NCBI GenBank assembly: GCA_022496805.1
Contig: CM040093.1
Coordinates: 4,590,501 to 4,654,500, forward strand
Reading direction: 5' to 3'
Source: Pohlia nutans
Lineage: Eukaryota; Streptophyta; Bryopsida; Bryales; Mniaceae
Length of the DNA stretch: 64,000 bases
Shown here: piece by piece, positions 49,904-59,861 of the stretch
Position numbering within the stretch: position 1 is the stretch's first letter
Layout of the letters: every line of letters starts with the position of its first letter
The notes under the pieces: model-generated
Database searches by the model: none
The model's input: only the letters and a program-made list of their open reading frames with translations
What the model was told of the DNA's origin: nothing
Program-made: the position numbers and the translations under genes

Positions 49904-50630
49904 GCACTTGCGTCCACATAGTAAAACGCTGAACAGACTATGAACCACATTGTGAACAATGAGCCGTCACATTTTGCATCCATCCAAATTTCTCTTGGTT
50001 CTTGTGCTAGTTGACTACCATTTGTACAATATGGATCTTCAAAATAAAATATTGTGATTTTTTTTAAAGCAACAAAATTAGTTTATGTCAAGTTTCATTC
50101 TTAGTTCAAAAAGTGAACTCTTAAAAATGATTTGCCAAAATAAGTAGAATAAAATTATGGAAATTATACCATCTCAAAGTGCGTATTCTTCCAAATTTCT
50201 TACTAATTTTTTTATATATAAATATGTTAATTTGAAAACTTTAATCAAAATTTTCATCAAATTTTAATCAAAAGAGAACCTTCAAGATATAATAAAAAAA
50301 TACTAATAATAAATATGATAAATCCAACCGTACACAGATGTGATCTACACATTGGCATTTACAACTTCGCTTTGTACATCAACTCCATTTTTTTATGTTC
50401 ATCAAAGATTTTATAACCAATCTTTACGCTTAAGGCCAAACTGTTCTGAGAATAATGTAACTCAAAATACAAACAAACCACCAGTTAACTAAACATATCA
50501 CCAATAAGAAATAAAACACAAGCAAATTCCAGATAGAAACCAATGTCCAAAAGTAAAAGACAAAAATAAATGTTATAGAAACCCTACAGTTATAGGACCA
50601 GGGCTTAAAAGTTTGAACTGAAATTTAGAA
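49904..50630. other. Partial element 4 relative, then spacer
   Basis: 49904-50400 matches the right half of element 4 in inverse orientation (for example ATTGTGATTTTTTTTAAA and TTATGTCAAGTTTCATT). No gene is seen. Confidence 0.55.
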
Positions 50631-50690
50631 ACTTTTACTTTATCCCCAAAAGTAAAAGTTCACTTTACTTTTGGGGATAAAGTAAAAGTA
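50631..50690. repeat. 28-bp-arm palindrome
   Basis: ACTTTTACTTTATCCCCAAA and following bases are mirrored by TTTGGGGATAAAGTAAAAGT, with one base missing in the right arm. It lies about 170 bp upstream of the next coding frame. It could be a small foldback or a hairpin in the leader. Confidence 0.85.
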
Positions 50691-50859
50691 AAGTAAAAGT
50701 GTTTTACTTTCCTACAAATTCCTTTTCAATTGTCTACCCCATTCATTATTACTTCTTCCTTTCTCTAATTTCCTCTATCCTTTCATCTCTACTTCTTCCT
50801 TTCGCTTACTTTCCTTCGTGTATGTAAGTAAGCGTGTGACTGAGAGCTCTACATTATCT

Positions 50860-51291
50860 ATGGCTCCATTGTCTCCTACTTCTTGGCACTTGTTGCATAA
50901 TGGCACTAGATATCCTGATCCTCCTCGCACGAGGAAGATCGTTTTATTAAATGACGGGGCTCGATTATTGCCCAAAAAAGGGAAAATGAAGAAAAACCCA
51001 GAATTGAAGAAGCCTAAAAGTAAACTATTTCAAGCTCGATTTGAGGCCCAAAAGTCCAAGAAGATTAAATCATGTGAGGCTGACAAGCCCAAGACTGCCA
51101 AGCAAGCCGCCATTGAAGAGGCCAAGAAGAAATTCTTCATCATACCCAAGGCAAGGTGCTTGCAGCCTCAACTAAATGCCAAACCATTGGAGGACTGGGA
51201 GCCACCATTGGAACCAGAGAAAATGGTTGAGGAAGTAGAACTGCCCACAAAGCCTATTTGGAGCATCTGGGATCAGGCTACGGTTCTATAG
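50860..51291 (+). CDS. Unrecognised lysine-rich 143-residue protein
   Basis: A single frame of 143 residues from the ATG at 50860. No upstream ATG exists in this frame back to 50818. Residues 1-35 read SPTSWHLLHNGTRYPDPPRT, a tidy folded-looking start. The middle (about 45-95) is very Lys-rich (PKKGKMKKNPELKKPKSK), suggesting nucleic-acid binding or a nuclear signal. The tail is acidic with Trp-Glu-Pro-Pro and ends WSIWDQATVL. It is GC-richer than its flanks, and AATAAAAATG follows at about 51385. I recognise no family. It sits just outside the LINE target duplication, so it belongs to the pre-insertion locus. Confidence 0.45.
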   Translation: MAPLSPTSWHLLHNGTRYPDPPRTRKIVLLNDGARLLPKKGKMKKNPELKKPKSKLFQARFEAQKSKKIKSCEADKPKTAKQAAIEEAKKKFFIIPKARCLQPQLNAKPLEDWEPPLEPEKMVEEVELPTKPIWSIWDQATVL

Positions 51292-51566
51292 CCCTAGCAT
51301 AGAACTAGGCCAATAGAAGCAGTAGTAACACTCTTTTATGTACACAAAAAAAAAAATGTACAAGAGTTTGTAATAATTCTGTTAATAAAAATGTATTCTG
51401 TTTTCAAACATATCCACCTGGTTTCGCATTACTGCAACAATGAACTCAAACATATTCATAACAATGCAAACTCATACGTGAATGTCTGCAATCTCATGGG
51501 CCTGTACACACAAGAAACCACTTTCTAAGCATCCAGTACTCAAATGTTACTTCGGTAATCAAGCAG

Positions 51567-51581
51567 TTTGACGGAGTCCTG
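51567..51581. repeat. Target-site duplication, left, of the large LINE
   Basis: TTTGACGGAGTCCTG, repeated exactly at 63763-63777. Confidence 0.85.
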
Positions 51582-51602
51582 GCTACTTATAGATCTTGCA
51601 TT

Positions 51603-51621
51603 CCTCGTATTGAACACGAGG
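51603..51621 (-). other. Terminal stem-loop of the LINE 3' end
   Basis: CCTCGT and ACGAGG pair around a 7-base loop, 22 bp from the 3' terminus. LINE reverse transcriptases often recognise a 3' stem-loop. Confidence 0.45.
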
Positions 51622-51644
51622 TACAAAGATGTGCATTAAAGCAA

Positions 51645-51765
51645 AAAGACAGATAGATAGAAACACCAACCCAAAGAGATGGGCCGGCGTGAATAAAGTG
51701 TCCGTTCGTAATGTCAATGACCCGATGCCCAACGGACAAAGGGACATTGGAACAATACTACTCTC
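51645..51765 (-). repeat. Dispersed 110-bp repeat, copy 3, within the LINE 3' region
   Basis: Shares CCCTTTGTCC, GGGTCATT, CACTTTATTCA and TTTCTATCTATCT with the copies at 545-660 and 20071-20170. This places the repeat at the LINE's 3' end. Confidence 0.6.
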
Positions 51766-51900
51766 CCCTTTCGAGGATGGACACTATAGTAACCAAAACA
51801 AAGTAACAGTAACAGTAACAAAAAGAAGCGAAGTAGTGATGGGTAAGTGTTAGTTTGTATAAAGGTATGTTTAGTGTTTAAGTTTTATCACCAAGTCATG

Positions 51901-51965
51901 AGTTCTTTGGTTGGTTGGTGAAGAGCGTTGTATCACGCTTATGTGGTCCGGGTTCGAAACCAGTT
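51901..51965 (+). repeat. tRNA-like module antisense in the LINE 3' region
   Basis: The plus strand reads GGTTGGTGAAGAGCG (A-box-like), then 22 bases later GGGTTCGAAACC, a full match to the B-box GGTTCGANNCC. Spacing equals that of a tRNA, but the T-stem does not pair properly. So this is a tRNA-derived SINE head or pol III promoter relic rather than a tRNA gene. It lies opposite to the LINE's direction. Confidence 0.45.
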
Positions 51966-52132
51966 GGGCTCGTTGAGCAGTGGTGTGATACACATGGCTT
52001 GGTGCTGCTAGTGAGCTATCATGGCAGGGAAGTTGTACCAACCAACCGGCCCTTCCTATCCCCTGAGACAAGCTGAGCTAGTTGTTTTGAAAAGAGTGGC
52101 TAGCAGTGGTTTTCACCACTACCCCCTCTCTT

Positions 52133-55100
52133 TTAATGTACTACGTCTGTTGGTATTGTTTGATTATTTTCTATACGTCTTTTATGTAAAAGGATAGATC
52201 CGGCATACTGTATGGCAATGGTATTTATTGCTTTGAATGTGTGTTTTATGGAGGTTTCACAGATGTTGAATTTAGTTTCAAGTAGTTTCATTGAGGGGAC
52301 GTGTGTGGTTCCTCTAGCACCAGCTGTGATGACTATGATGGGATCCACTTTCCAGCCTTGTTGTGTGATATTGTTAATTAGAGGTTGGTATTTTAAAAGT
52401 TTTCTGCCAATTGTTTCTGGTGAAAATCTGTTATTTGTGTATGTAAATTCTATAAATTGTACGGTAAGGTTATCATCAGGGTTTAGAGGTGGCGGGATTT
52501 GGTACGGGAGACCTTTAATGCATAGGATATCTGGTTTGAATCTGGCATTACATTGACATCTTTGTTGATTACAAGTACATGGTAACAACCACGGAGGAAC
52601 TGTATTTTCTTGTGGATTATTGTTGAATGTTCCTGCATTCATGAGAGTGTAGCATCTTGATTTATTTGAGGATAGTATTAATTTTCTTAGTTCCCATACC
52701 GCTTTATTGTGTCTTTTGGTTCTTAGTGCGTGTATGTGGTGTTGTTTGCATATTAAAAGTATATGTAGCCATGTATCTGCATCTTGTGAATTACATATGG
52801 AACAAGTTTTTGAGGGGAATCTTTGTATGCCGAAAATCAATTGTTTTCTAGCATTACCCATGTATTGACCGGTTCTAAATTTTAGTATGCTTGTTTTTTG
52901 TGCGTCTGTTATTTCAGGGTTTTTCCAAAAGTCATTGGACATTTCGTTATCTATGATGGGGTTTGTTGTCCATTTGTTGATGTTTGGGAAGTGTTCTGCC
53001 AGTAGTTCGAGGTTGTGTTCACGGTCATGTTTCTTGATGTATTCTTCAAAACATCTAACTGGTCCTTTGTCTGGTCGTTTGATACGGCCGGGCCAGGTAT
53101 CTTTTTGGAAATAGTAAGGTGTGGTATGTGCAAATTCATGTGGGTTTGCTGCTGGTTGATAGCCTCTTTTCATGGTTCCTTCTTTTGCGAGTTGATCTGC
53201 GTGTTCATTTCCGTTGATTTTGGTGTGTGCTTTAACTTTGTAGATTGTGGTGGGTTGTGTACGTTTTTGTAGCATTTCAACCATTTCTTTTAATATGGTT
53301 TTATCTGCGTGGTTATTTTGTTGGGTAGGGTGTTTTAGTTGTGTGTTTAGAACATGTATACAATTGAGGCAATCAGTAAAAATATGTGCAGGTTCGTTCA
53401 TATATCGAGTGGTGATTAGTGAAAGTGTTTCGTGTATGGCCATTAATTCTGCTCTGAAGCATGTTTGTAGTCCAAGCAGTCTTTTTGATATTTGTACGTC
53501 TGGTTTTGTTGAGTTGTATATGCCATATCCAGCTTTTTCTTTTTTCCAATGGCCATCATCCGCTTCTTTAGGTGGTAAAAAGGATCCATCTGTGTAATAG
53601 CTATATTGTGTTAGAAATTTTAGTGTAGTACTTATTTCAAAGTTTGGAAGGGGATCGATCCACGCGTTTTGTAGATTGTTATAGGGTGGGTATAGAAGTT
53701 TGTTCCATTTTGTGCTTTTGTTAACTTTTGTGTTTAATGGTGTTGGTGGTGCTGTTTGTGTATGGTATTGTGTAATTTGTAGATTTTCGATTGCTGTGTT
53801 TTTGTCGTTTATTTGGTTTATTGTGCCAATGTTGTTGTTTTGATGATGAATACACCATATGTGTATTGCAAGTGGTTCGTTTCGGGTTTTGTTGGGTATT
53901 ATTGGGATTGTTGGTTCGTCATATGTAATGGTGTCCGCGGCAAAGTGTATAATGGCGTGCGTATCCGGGAAGGGTCCTTTGTATGGTGATAGGTTTTGGT
54001 ACCAATTGGTGTCCGGGATTGCTAAAATGGTGACGGTTTCTGGGTCTTGTTTTGCTGCTAGTCTTGCCCAGTGTATTGCTTGTTGTGCTGTTTCGGCATC
54101 ATTTGGGTGAGCATATCCAATACCTTTCCATTTGTATTGAAAGGCTGTTCCTAGTGAGCCAAAAATCATATCTCTAGCGAATGGGGAGAAGAATTGGGTA
54201 GATTTCATGGAACATGTAATTGGTGAGGAAAAGTATGAATGTGTTATATTAAATGTTGTTATTAGTGTGTTTAGAATGCTGGATGGAATGGTATGGTGTG
54301 GTGTTTTTATTGTGTTCTTTTTGTGGTTTTTGTGTTCGTATCTTTGGTATAACCAGACTACTTCCGTTTCAAATGGTTGTATAGCAGGTATTAGTCTGTG
54401 GTTGTTGTATTTATTGTTGTTATATTGTTGCCATAACCATTTTATTCTTGTAGTTGGGATGGTGGTGATATATTTACCGGTGTCATTATATATGTGGCCT
54501 TTATCATTTTGTGTTTGAATGGTGTATTTATTTGTGTCTATGTCTCTGTCTGGGTTGCATTCTATTGTGGATGTTTTGATGTAGGGAGTTATTGTTGGAG
54601 GTGGGATGTGTCTAGTGTCCTTGTTTTGTTCGAGTGTAAATTGTGTATTTATAATATTTTGATAGTGTTTGTTTTTAAGATCTGTGTAGTATTTTGTAAG
54701 TAGGTTTATATTATGATATATTACTGTTGGTAGATTTAGTGGGAATAGTTCGCGTTGTACTAACCATTTATTATATGTTATATGGTTTGAGTCTATCCAT
54801 TGACATAAATAGGTGTTGTATTTTTTTGATATTTTATATTTGTCTTTAGTTGTAATTGTTTTGTGGTTTAATATTGTGTGAATGGGGAATCTTATGGGGT
54901 CGTTTTTTATGTTTTGTGGTGGGGCTAGTTGTTGTGGAGGTTGAGGGTTTTGTACGGGGTTTGTTGGTGTTCTTGGTGTTATTCTATGGTTGTATATTTT
55001 GTATTTATTTTTTAGAGTACGGGGTGGTAAGTGAGTTTGACATGGGTTTGGGCAATCTTCGTCACATTTTGGTTCGCAGAAGAGTTGTTCTGCTATGTTT

Positions 55101-58100
55101 AGTGCACTTTTGTCTAGTTTAGTTGGATTTTGATAGTATATTTTAAATTCTTCTGGTTACATTAGTTTTGTGCCGTTGGGAAGGATGATTTGATTGATAT
55201 TGTAAATTTTGTGTGCCATTAATTTATATAATAATTTGATGGAGAGTTTCGGGTCTAATTGAGGTAGGTTATTTATGACTGCTGAGCGCCATTCTTTTTC
55301 TAGTTCAGTCATGTAAAGTTGAAAATTCTCTTCTGTGCTTTTAAGGTGTATACCAACTTCTGTTTTCAGAAGGAATAATGTTCGTGTTGTAGGTGATGTA
55401 ATGCAGTCTTGTCGTTTAATTCTTAGAATGGCATCTGCACCTTCGGCTTTGACAAGTATGTGTTGTATAAGGCCTTTATATATTATTCCTAGTCTTCCTC
55501 TGTCGTTAAGCGCATTACGAAGTTGTTCACCAATGCATCTGAGGTAGGCATTTTTTAGAGAGAAGGCTTCTAGTCCAAATAGATCATGAGGAAGTTGAGT
55601 TATTATGTTTGCGGTGCTTTTAGGTAGGCCGCATATTGTTTTTTGGATTGCAATAATTTTCTTGTCAAGTTTTTTAATGGTTGGTATCGAGTATGGGACT
55701 GCGTAGAAGCTGTAGGCTATGCCTGCTCTGATTACTGTGTCTACCATACTGATTCTTTGTTTGATGGTGGCAGGACATTTCGATAATTTTTTACATTGGT
55801 CTATTATTTTAGTAGTGGTGATGTGTGTTTGGAGTTTCCATTTCAGTGATGGAACTAATTGTATTCCTAAGTATACATATGGTTCATTCTGATGGAGTAC
55901 TGGTAATGTCTGGTCTCTGTAATTGATTTTTTGGTTTGTGACGTGGGTTTTAAATTTGTTTGGTGGCATTTTGGATTTATTTGGGCAACCGGTAACAGCG
56001 CATTTTGTGACTCCTAAGTCCATGCCCGCCCATTCACAGAATTTGTCGATTTTGTTTAGTTGTATTTGTAGTGATTTTGTATTGTTTGATATAGCTGCTA
56101 AATCGTCTGCGTATGCTGCAGAACTAATTTTGATTTTTGATGTACCAAATGTGTATCCATTTTCTCCTTTTTGTAGCCATCTCAATAGTGGTTCAAGGAA
56201 AATTATGAATAGATATGGACTAAGTGTATCTCCTTGTATGGTTCCTCTTTGAATCGCTATTGGTTTTGTTTTGCCAAAGTGTTCACCCGTAAAAATGGTG
56301 TTTGAGTGGGAGTATATGTTTCCCACTAGCATAATTGTATCTTCCGGGTATCCAAGGTCTTTCATTATAGTTAGGAGTCTTGGATGATCTAGTGAGCCAA
56401 ATGCATTTTTGAAGTCTATATAAAGTAGATATATGTCCTGGTTTGTAAATTTTGCATCTTCTAGTGCTGCTATGAGGAGTTGTAATTGTCTTGCTGTACT
56501 TCTTTCTGCTCTGAATCCTTCTTGGCTATCGTGTAGGATTTGGTATTTTTCACCGTATGCTGATAGTATGTATGTTAGTGTACTGGTAAAGAGTTTGTAT
56601 ATTGTGTTTGCAAGTGCTATTGGTCTGTGATTTGGGAGTTGTGCTGGATTTCCTTTTTTATAAAGTAGTATGGTTAAACTGATTTTCCATGAAGCTGGGA
56701 TTTGTTTTTCTTTGTAGCAATGAGTGAAAAATAAAAAGAGTAGTTTTTGGAAGTTTTCGGGCATGTTTTTTAGTATTGAGTTGGGAATTTTGTCTGGGCC
56801 TGGTGTTTTGTTGTTAGATAGGTTTTTAAGACACATTTCATATGTTTCCTTATCAAAGTGTTTATAGAGTGGTGTTTGTGGATGTCCTCTTTTTTCTATT
56901 ACAAAACCATCAAGGTCGTGCCATGGGTATTGTCTAACTCCGCAAGTACATTGTATTGCATGATCGGGTTGGTAATAGCATGTTGGTACTGTCGGTCTAT
57001 TCCTAACTGATTGTTGTATGTGGATTTCATTTGCTATGTCTTCTGGGTTGGTCAATATGTTGTTATTTCTATCTATAATGCAGTCCAGTGGTGGCGTTTC
57101 TTGATTTTTGAAAACTTTTTTGTTTATTTTCTTTGGGCTTTTGTCGTATAGTTGTCTATATTTTTGAATTGCCTTTTTTATACAACTTTGGGTATATTTT
57201 GTGGTGATTTTACGTGCTTGTATTTTAGCTGTTTTGGCTAGTTCTACTAATGATTGGATCCATTCTGTTTGGTCATATTCTTGGGTTGGAAGTGGTGGAA
57301 TGTTTACATTTGTATGGGCTTTTAATTCTTCAATTATAGGGTGTGTTTGCCAGTTTTGTGTGTTTTTTGTTATGTAAATTGTTTTTCTAATTAGATGGTA
57401 GGTGGATAGGTGTTTTTTCCATGGTTTTTGTAGTTTTCTTGGTAAGAAGCCTCCTTGTTGAGAAGTACGATTTGTTAGTGTTGGGAGCGGAGGTGCGCTA
57501 CAGGTTTCTTGAATTTTGTCTGATATTTTTTGTATCAAGTGATCTAGTTTTGAGCATGATGTTTGCCATTGGATGTCTGTTAGTTGATCATTTGATAATA
57601 TTGTGACGAGTTCATTTATTTGTAGAGCGTTTTCTTCAAAATATTCTATTTTGAATTTTTTCATATTTTCTTGAGGTATGGGGTTTAGAATTCTCGTTGA
57701 TTTATTTGTTATTGGAGTGGGTCTTGCTAATAAAGTGTTTGGTGGAATGTATAATGTTACTGGCGAGTGGTCAGAGTTAAGGTTGTGGTCATTGTCTGTA
57801 GTTGATGTGTACAGAGTATTATTTGGTGTTTTGATGTAGTATCCGTCTATTAGGCTAGTTTGGTTATAATTTTGTCCCCCTTGTCTAGAGTACGGACAAT
57901 TTGTTGATATATATTCTAATTGGAGATTATTTGTAAATGTTCTCCATTCTATATCTTCTGCTTGCGGTAAAGTTGTGTCTGTGTCATTTCGTCTTCCAAT
58001 AAGTGCTATGTCTCTATTAAAGTCACCACACAATATTTGTATGGTATTTGGATGTGCATTAATTTGTTGCGTTATATTTTGTTGGATCATTGGTATATAT

Positions 58101-59140
58101 TGTATGTCTTCTGCGTGTGATGGCATATACATGTGGATAATTAGCCAAGTTTGTAGTGGCTTGTTGTCTATTTTTATTATTTGTAGATATGGTGATATTT
58201 CCTTGGGAGTAGGGATTTTAGTAATGTTACCAGGATAGGCGTATTTTTGGTGTATTAGTGTGAGGAGACCACCTCTAGCGGGTATGTATTGCATTCGTTG
58301 TTGCATGCATCTTGTAAGGGCATGTGTGTTATTAAAAATTAATTTGTATTTTGGAAATAGGTTTTGTAAATATTTGGTGGATTTTGTAGCGGTTAGTTTA
58401 GTTTCTTGTATTGTGATGATAGCGGGTTCATCCGGTGTGTTGATTAGTTCATGTAAGTTTGGGAGGGCCGTATTTAGTGATGAGGCATTCCATGTAATAA
58501 ATGTGGTATTGTGACTTGTTGTATGTATTTCTTGTGGTTGTATTGTAGGTATGTTTGGGAATGGTGGAGGGTGCGTGTATTCGTGTAATGATTCGTGTAT
58601 TTTTAAGGTTTCTTCTAACATGTTGATGGGGAGAAATGGGAATTTGTCGGTCATGGTTTGAAGGGTTATTGGACCATTATGTTGGTGAATAAAGGTATAA
58701 ATTTCTTTGTGTATTGTGTTTGGTGGGTTTATTAGGTTTTGGTTATTGTTAGTAAATTCTATGTATGGGTGTATAGTTGAGATGTGTCTTTTGGGTGGGT
58801 TTTGTAGTAGGGACATTTTTTCTAGCAGTATTGTTGTCCAGTCTGGATTGGGGATTTGTGTTAAAATTTGATCACATGTTTCTCTTGATGGACTTATTGT
58901 AGTGATAAGTGCATATAATATTCTTGGTGATGGATGATGTTGATTTTGGTAGATATAGTTTGATATGTGGGGGTAGTCGTTTTTGGCTTCTGCATGGTTT
59001 GGGTGTGTTGTTTTTAGGATAGATGAGAATTGTTTTGCTAAATGCTGGTATTCTGGTTGTAATTTAATCGTGCTTGGTATAAAGTATGTTTTGGATCGTC
59101 TTTTGTGTGTTGGTGGATGCGTTTTTAGTAAGTCGGGCAT
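52133..59140 (-). CDS. LINE ORF2: APE endonuclease, RT, RNase H, CCHC, restriction-like endonuclease
   Basis: One reading frame of 2335 codons with a single TAA at 55157-55159 (after residue 1327); I read every codon across 54241-55160 and found no other stop. Residues 1-210 are unassigned. APE endonuclease is at about 213-465 (TFITWNASS, IQETK, GDFN, SDHSP). RT is at about 775-1060 (NKTPGPDKIP, SQEGFRAERS, YIDFKNAFGSLDH, GTIQGDTLSPYLF, YADD at 1010). Past the TAA comes a Cys cluster (LFCEPKCDEDCPNPC) and unassigned sequence. Numbered from the ATG at 54208, RNase H has YTDGS (D207), AELMAI (E254), FTDC (D279) and NEHADQLAKEG (D338). A CCHC motif follows (C469, C472, H482, C487), then KRHN at 498-501, FKPD at 557-560 and FIEFTY (E587) with K603/K606. 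This is the order of the R2-type endonuclease. The TAA may be one C-to-T change from CAA. Confidence 0.88.
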
Positions 59141-59164
59141 GGGCCCGGGGTTGGATTCGATGTC
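59141..59164 (-). other. 2A-like ribosome-skipping motif before ORF2
   Basis: In the ORF2 frame, immediately upstream of its first ATG, the codons read D-I-E-S-N-P-G-P, preceded by HQLLILCR. This fits the 2A consensus D(V/I)ExNPGP with the usual Leu-rich run in front. The frame stays open upstream to 59647 (about 169 codons, Asn/Thr/Lys-rich) but contains no ATG. Use of the motif would therefore need a non-AUG start, splicing or a frameshift from upstream. 2A-like sequences are known at the N-termini of LINE ORFs such as trypanosome L1Tc. Confidence 0.75.
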
Positions 59165-59257
59165 CCTGCATAATATTAATAATTGGTGTACGGAGTTTCT
59201 TTTTAGGTGAGATTTTTGGGCTATTTTTTCCTTTTTCTTTTTACTTTGTCTATTTTG

Positions 59258-59622
59258 GACGAGGCCGGTAGGCCGAGTCCATTGTTGGTGGTTTTTTATG
59301 ACGAGGCCGTTAGGCCGAGTCCAATTATTTTGTTTGTTGGTTTTTTGATTTTTGTTGGTTTTTATGTTTTTTCTTTTTGCTTTATGTATTATGTATTTAT
59401 TATTTGTTTTGTCGTGGTTGCTTGGTTTGTTTTTGTTGGTATAGATTTTGAAGTTGTTATTTGTATAGGTATTTGTATAGGTTTTTGTATGAATATTTGT
59501 ATGAATATTTGTATAAATATTTGTATTGGTATTTGTATTGGTATTTTTATTGGTATTTTTATTGGTATTTTTATTGGTTTTTGTATTTGTATTTGTATTT
59601 GTATTTGTACAAAGAGTATTAT
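59258..59622. repeat. Spacer repeats between ORF1 and ORF2
   Basis: GACGAGGCCGGTAGGCCGAG and a one-base variant occur at 59258 and 59300. Further right, 59461-59610 is a run of TTTGTAT / TTTTATTGGTA units. On the minus strand one frame gives Thr-Asn repeats, another Gln-Ile / Lys-Ile-Pro-Ile repeats. These are treated as composition effects. Confidence 0.75.
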
Positions 59623-59861
59623 ATAGTCGTATATGTATTTTTTTGTATTAGTATAAACCTTTTTATATATTGTGTATAGTATTACAGTATATGTATACCA
59701 AAAAGGTATGTATATGTCTTTGGTATTTCTATACTGTATAATACTGGACAATATACCGTATAAATACCGTATAAATATTGAATGGTAAATAGTACAGAGT
59801 AAGAAATTTCTAATACTATGAAGTATACAAAATACTATGTATTCTACTCTTTGGTTTTTTT

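Noticed and set aside
51901..51965. Functional tRNA gene
   Set aside because: B-box and spacing fit, but the T-stem and anticodon stem do not pair.
53247..54110. Several plus-strand open frames opposite LINE ORF2, and similar ones at 57-59 kb
   Set aside because: Shadows of the G-poor, stop-poor coding strand; they read as low-complexity Val/Cys/Phe chains.
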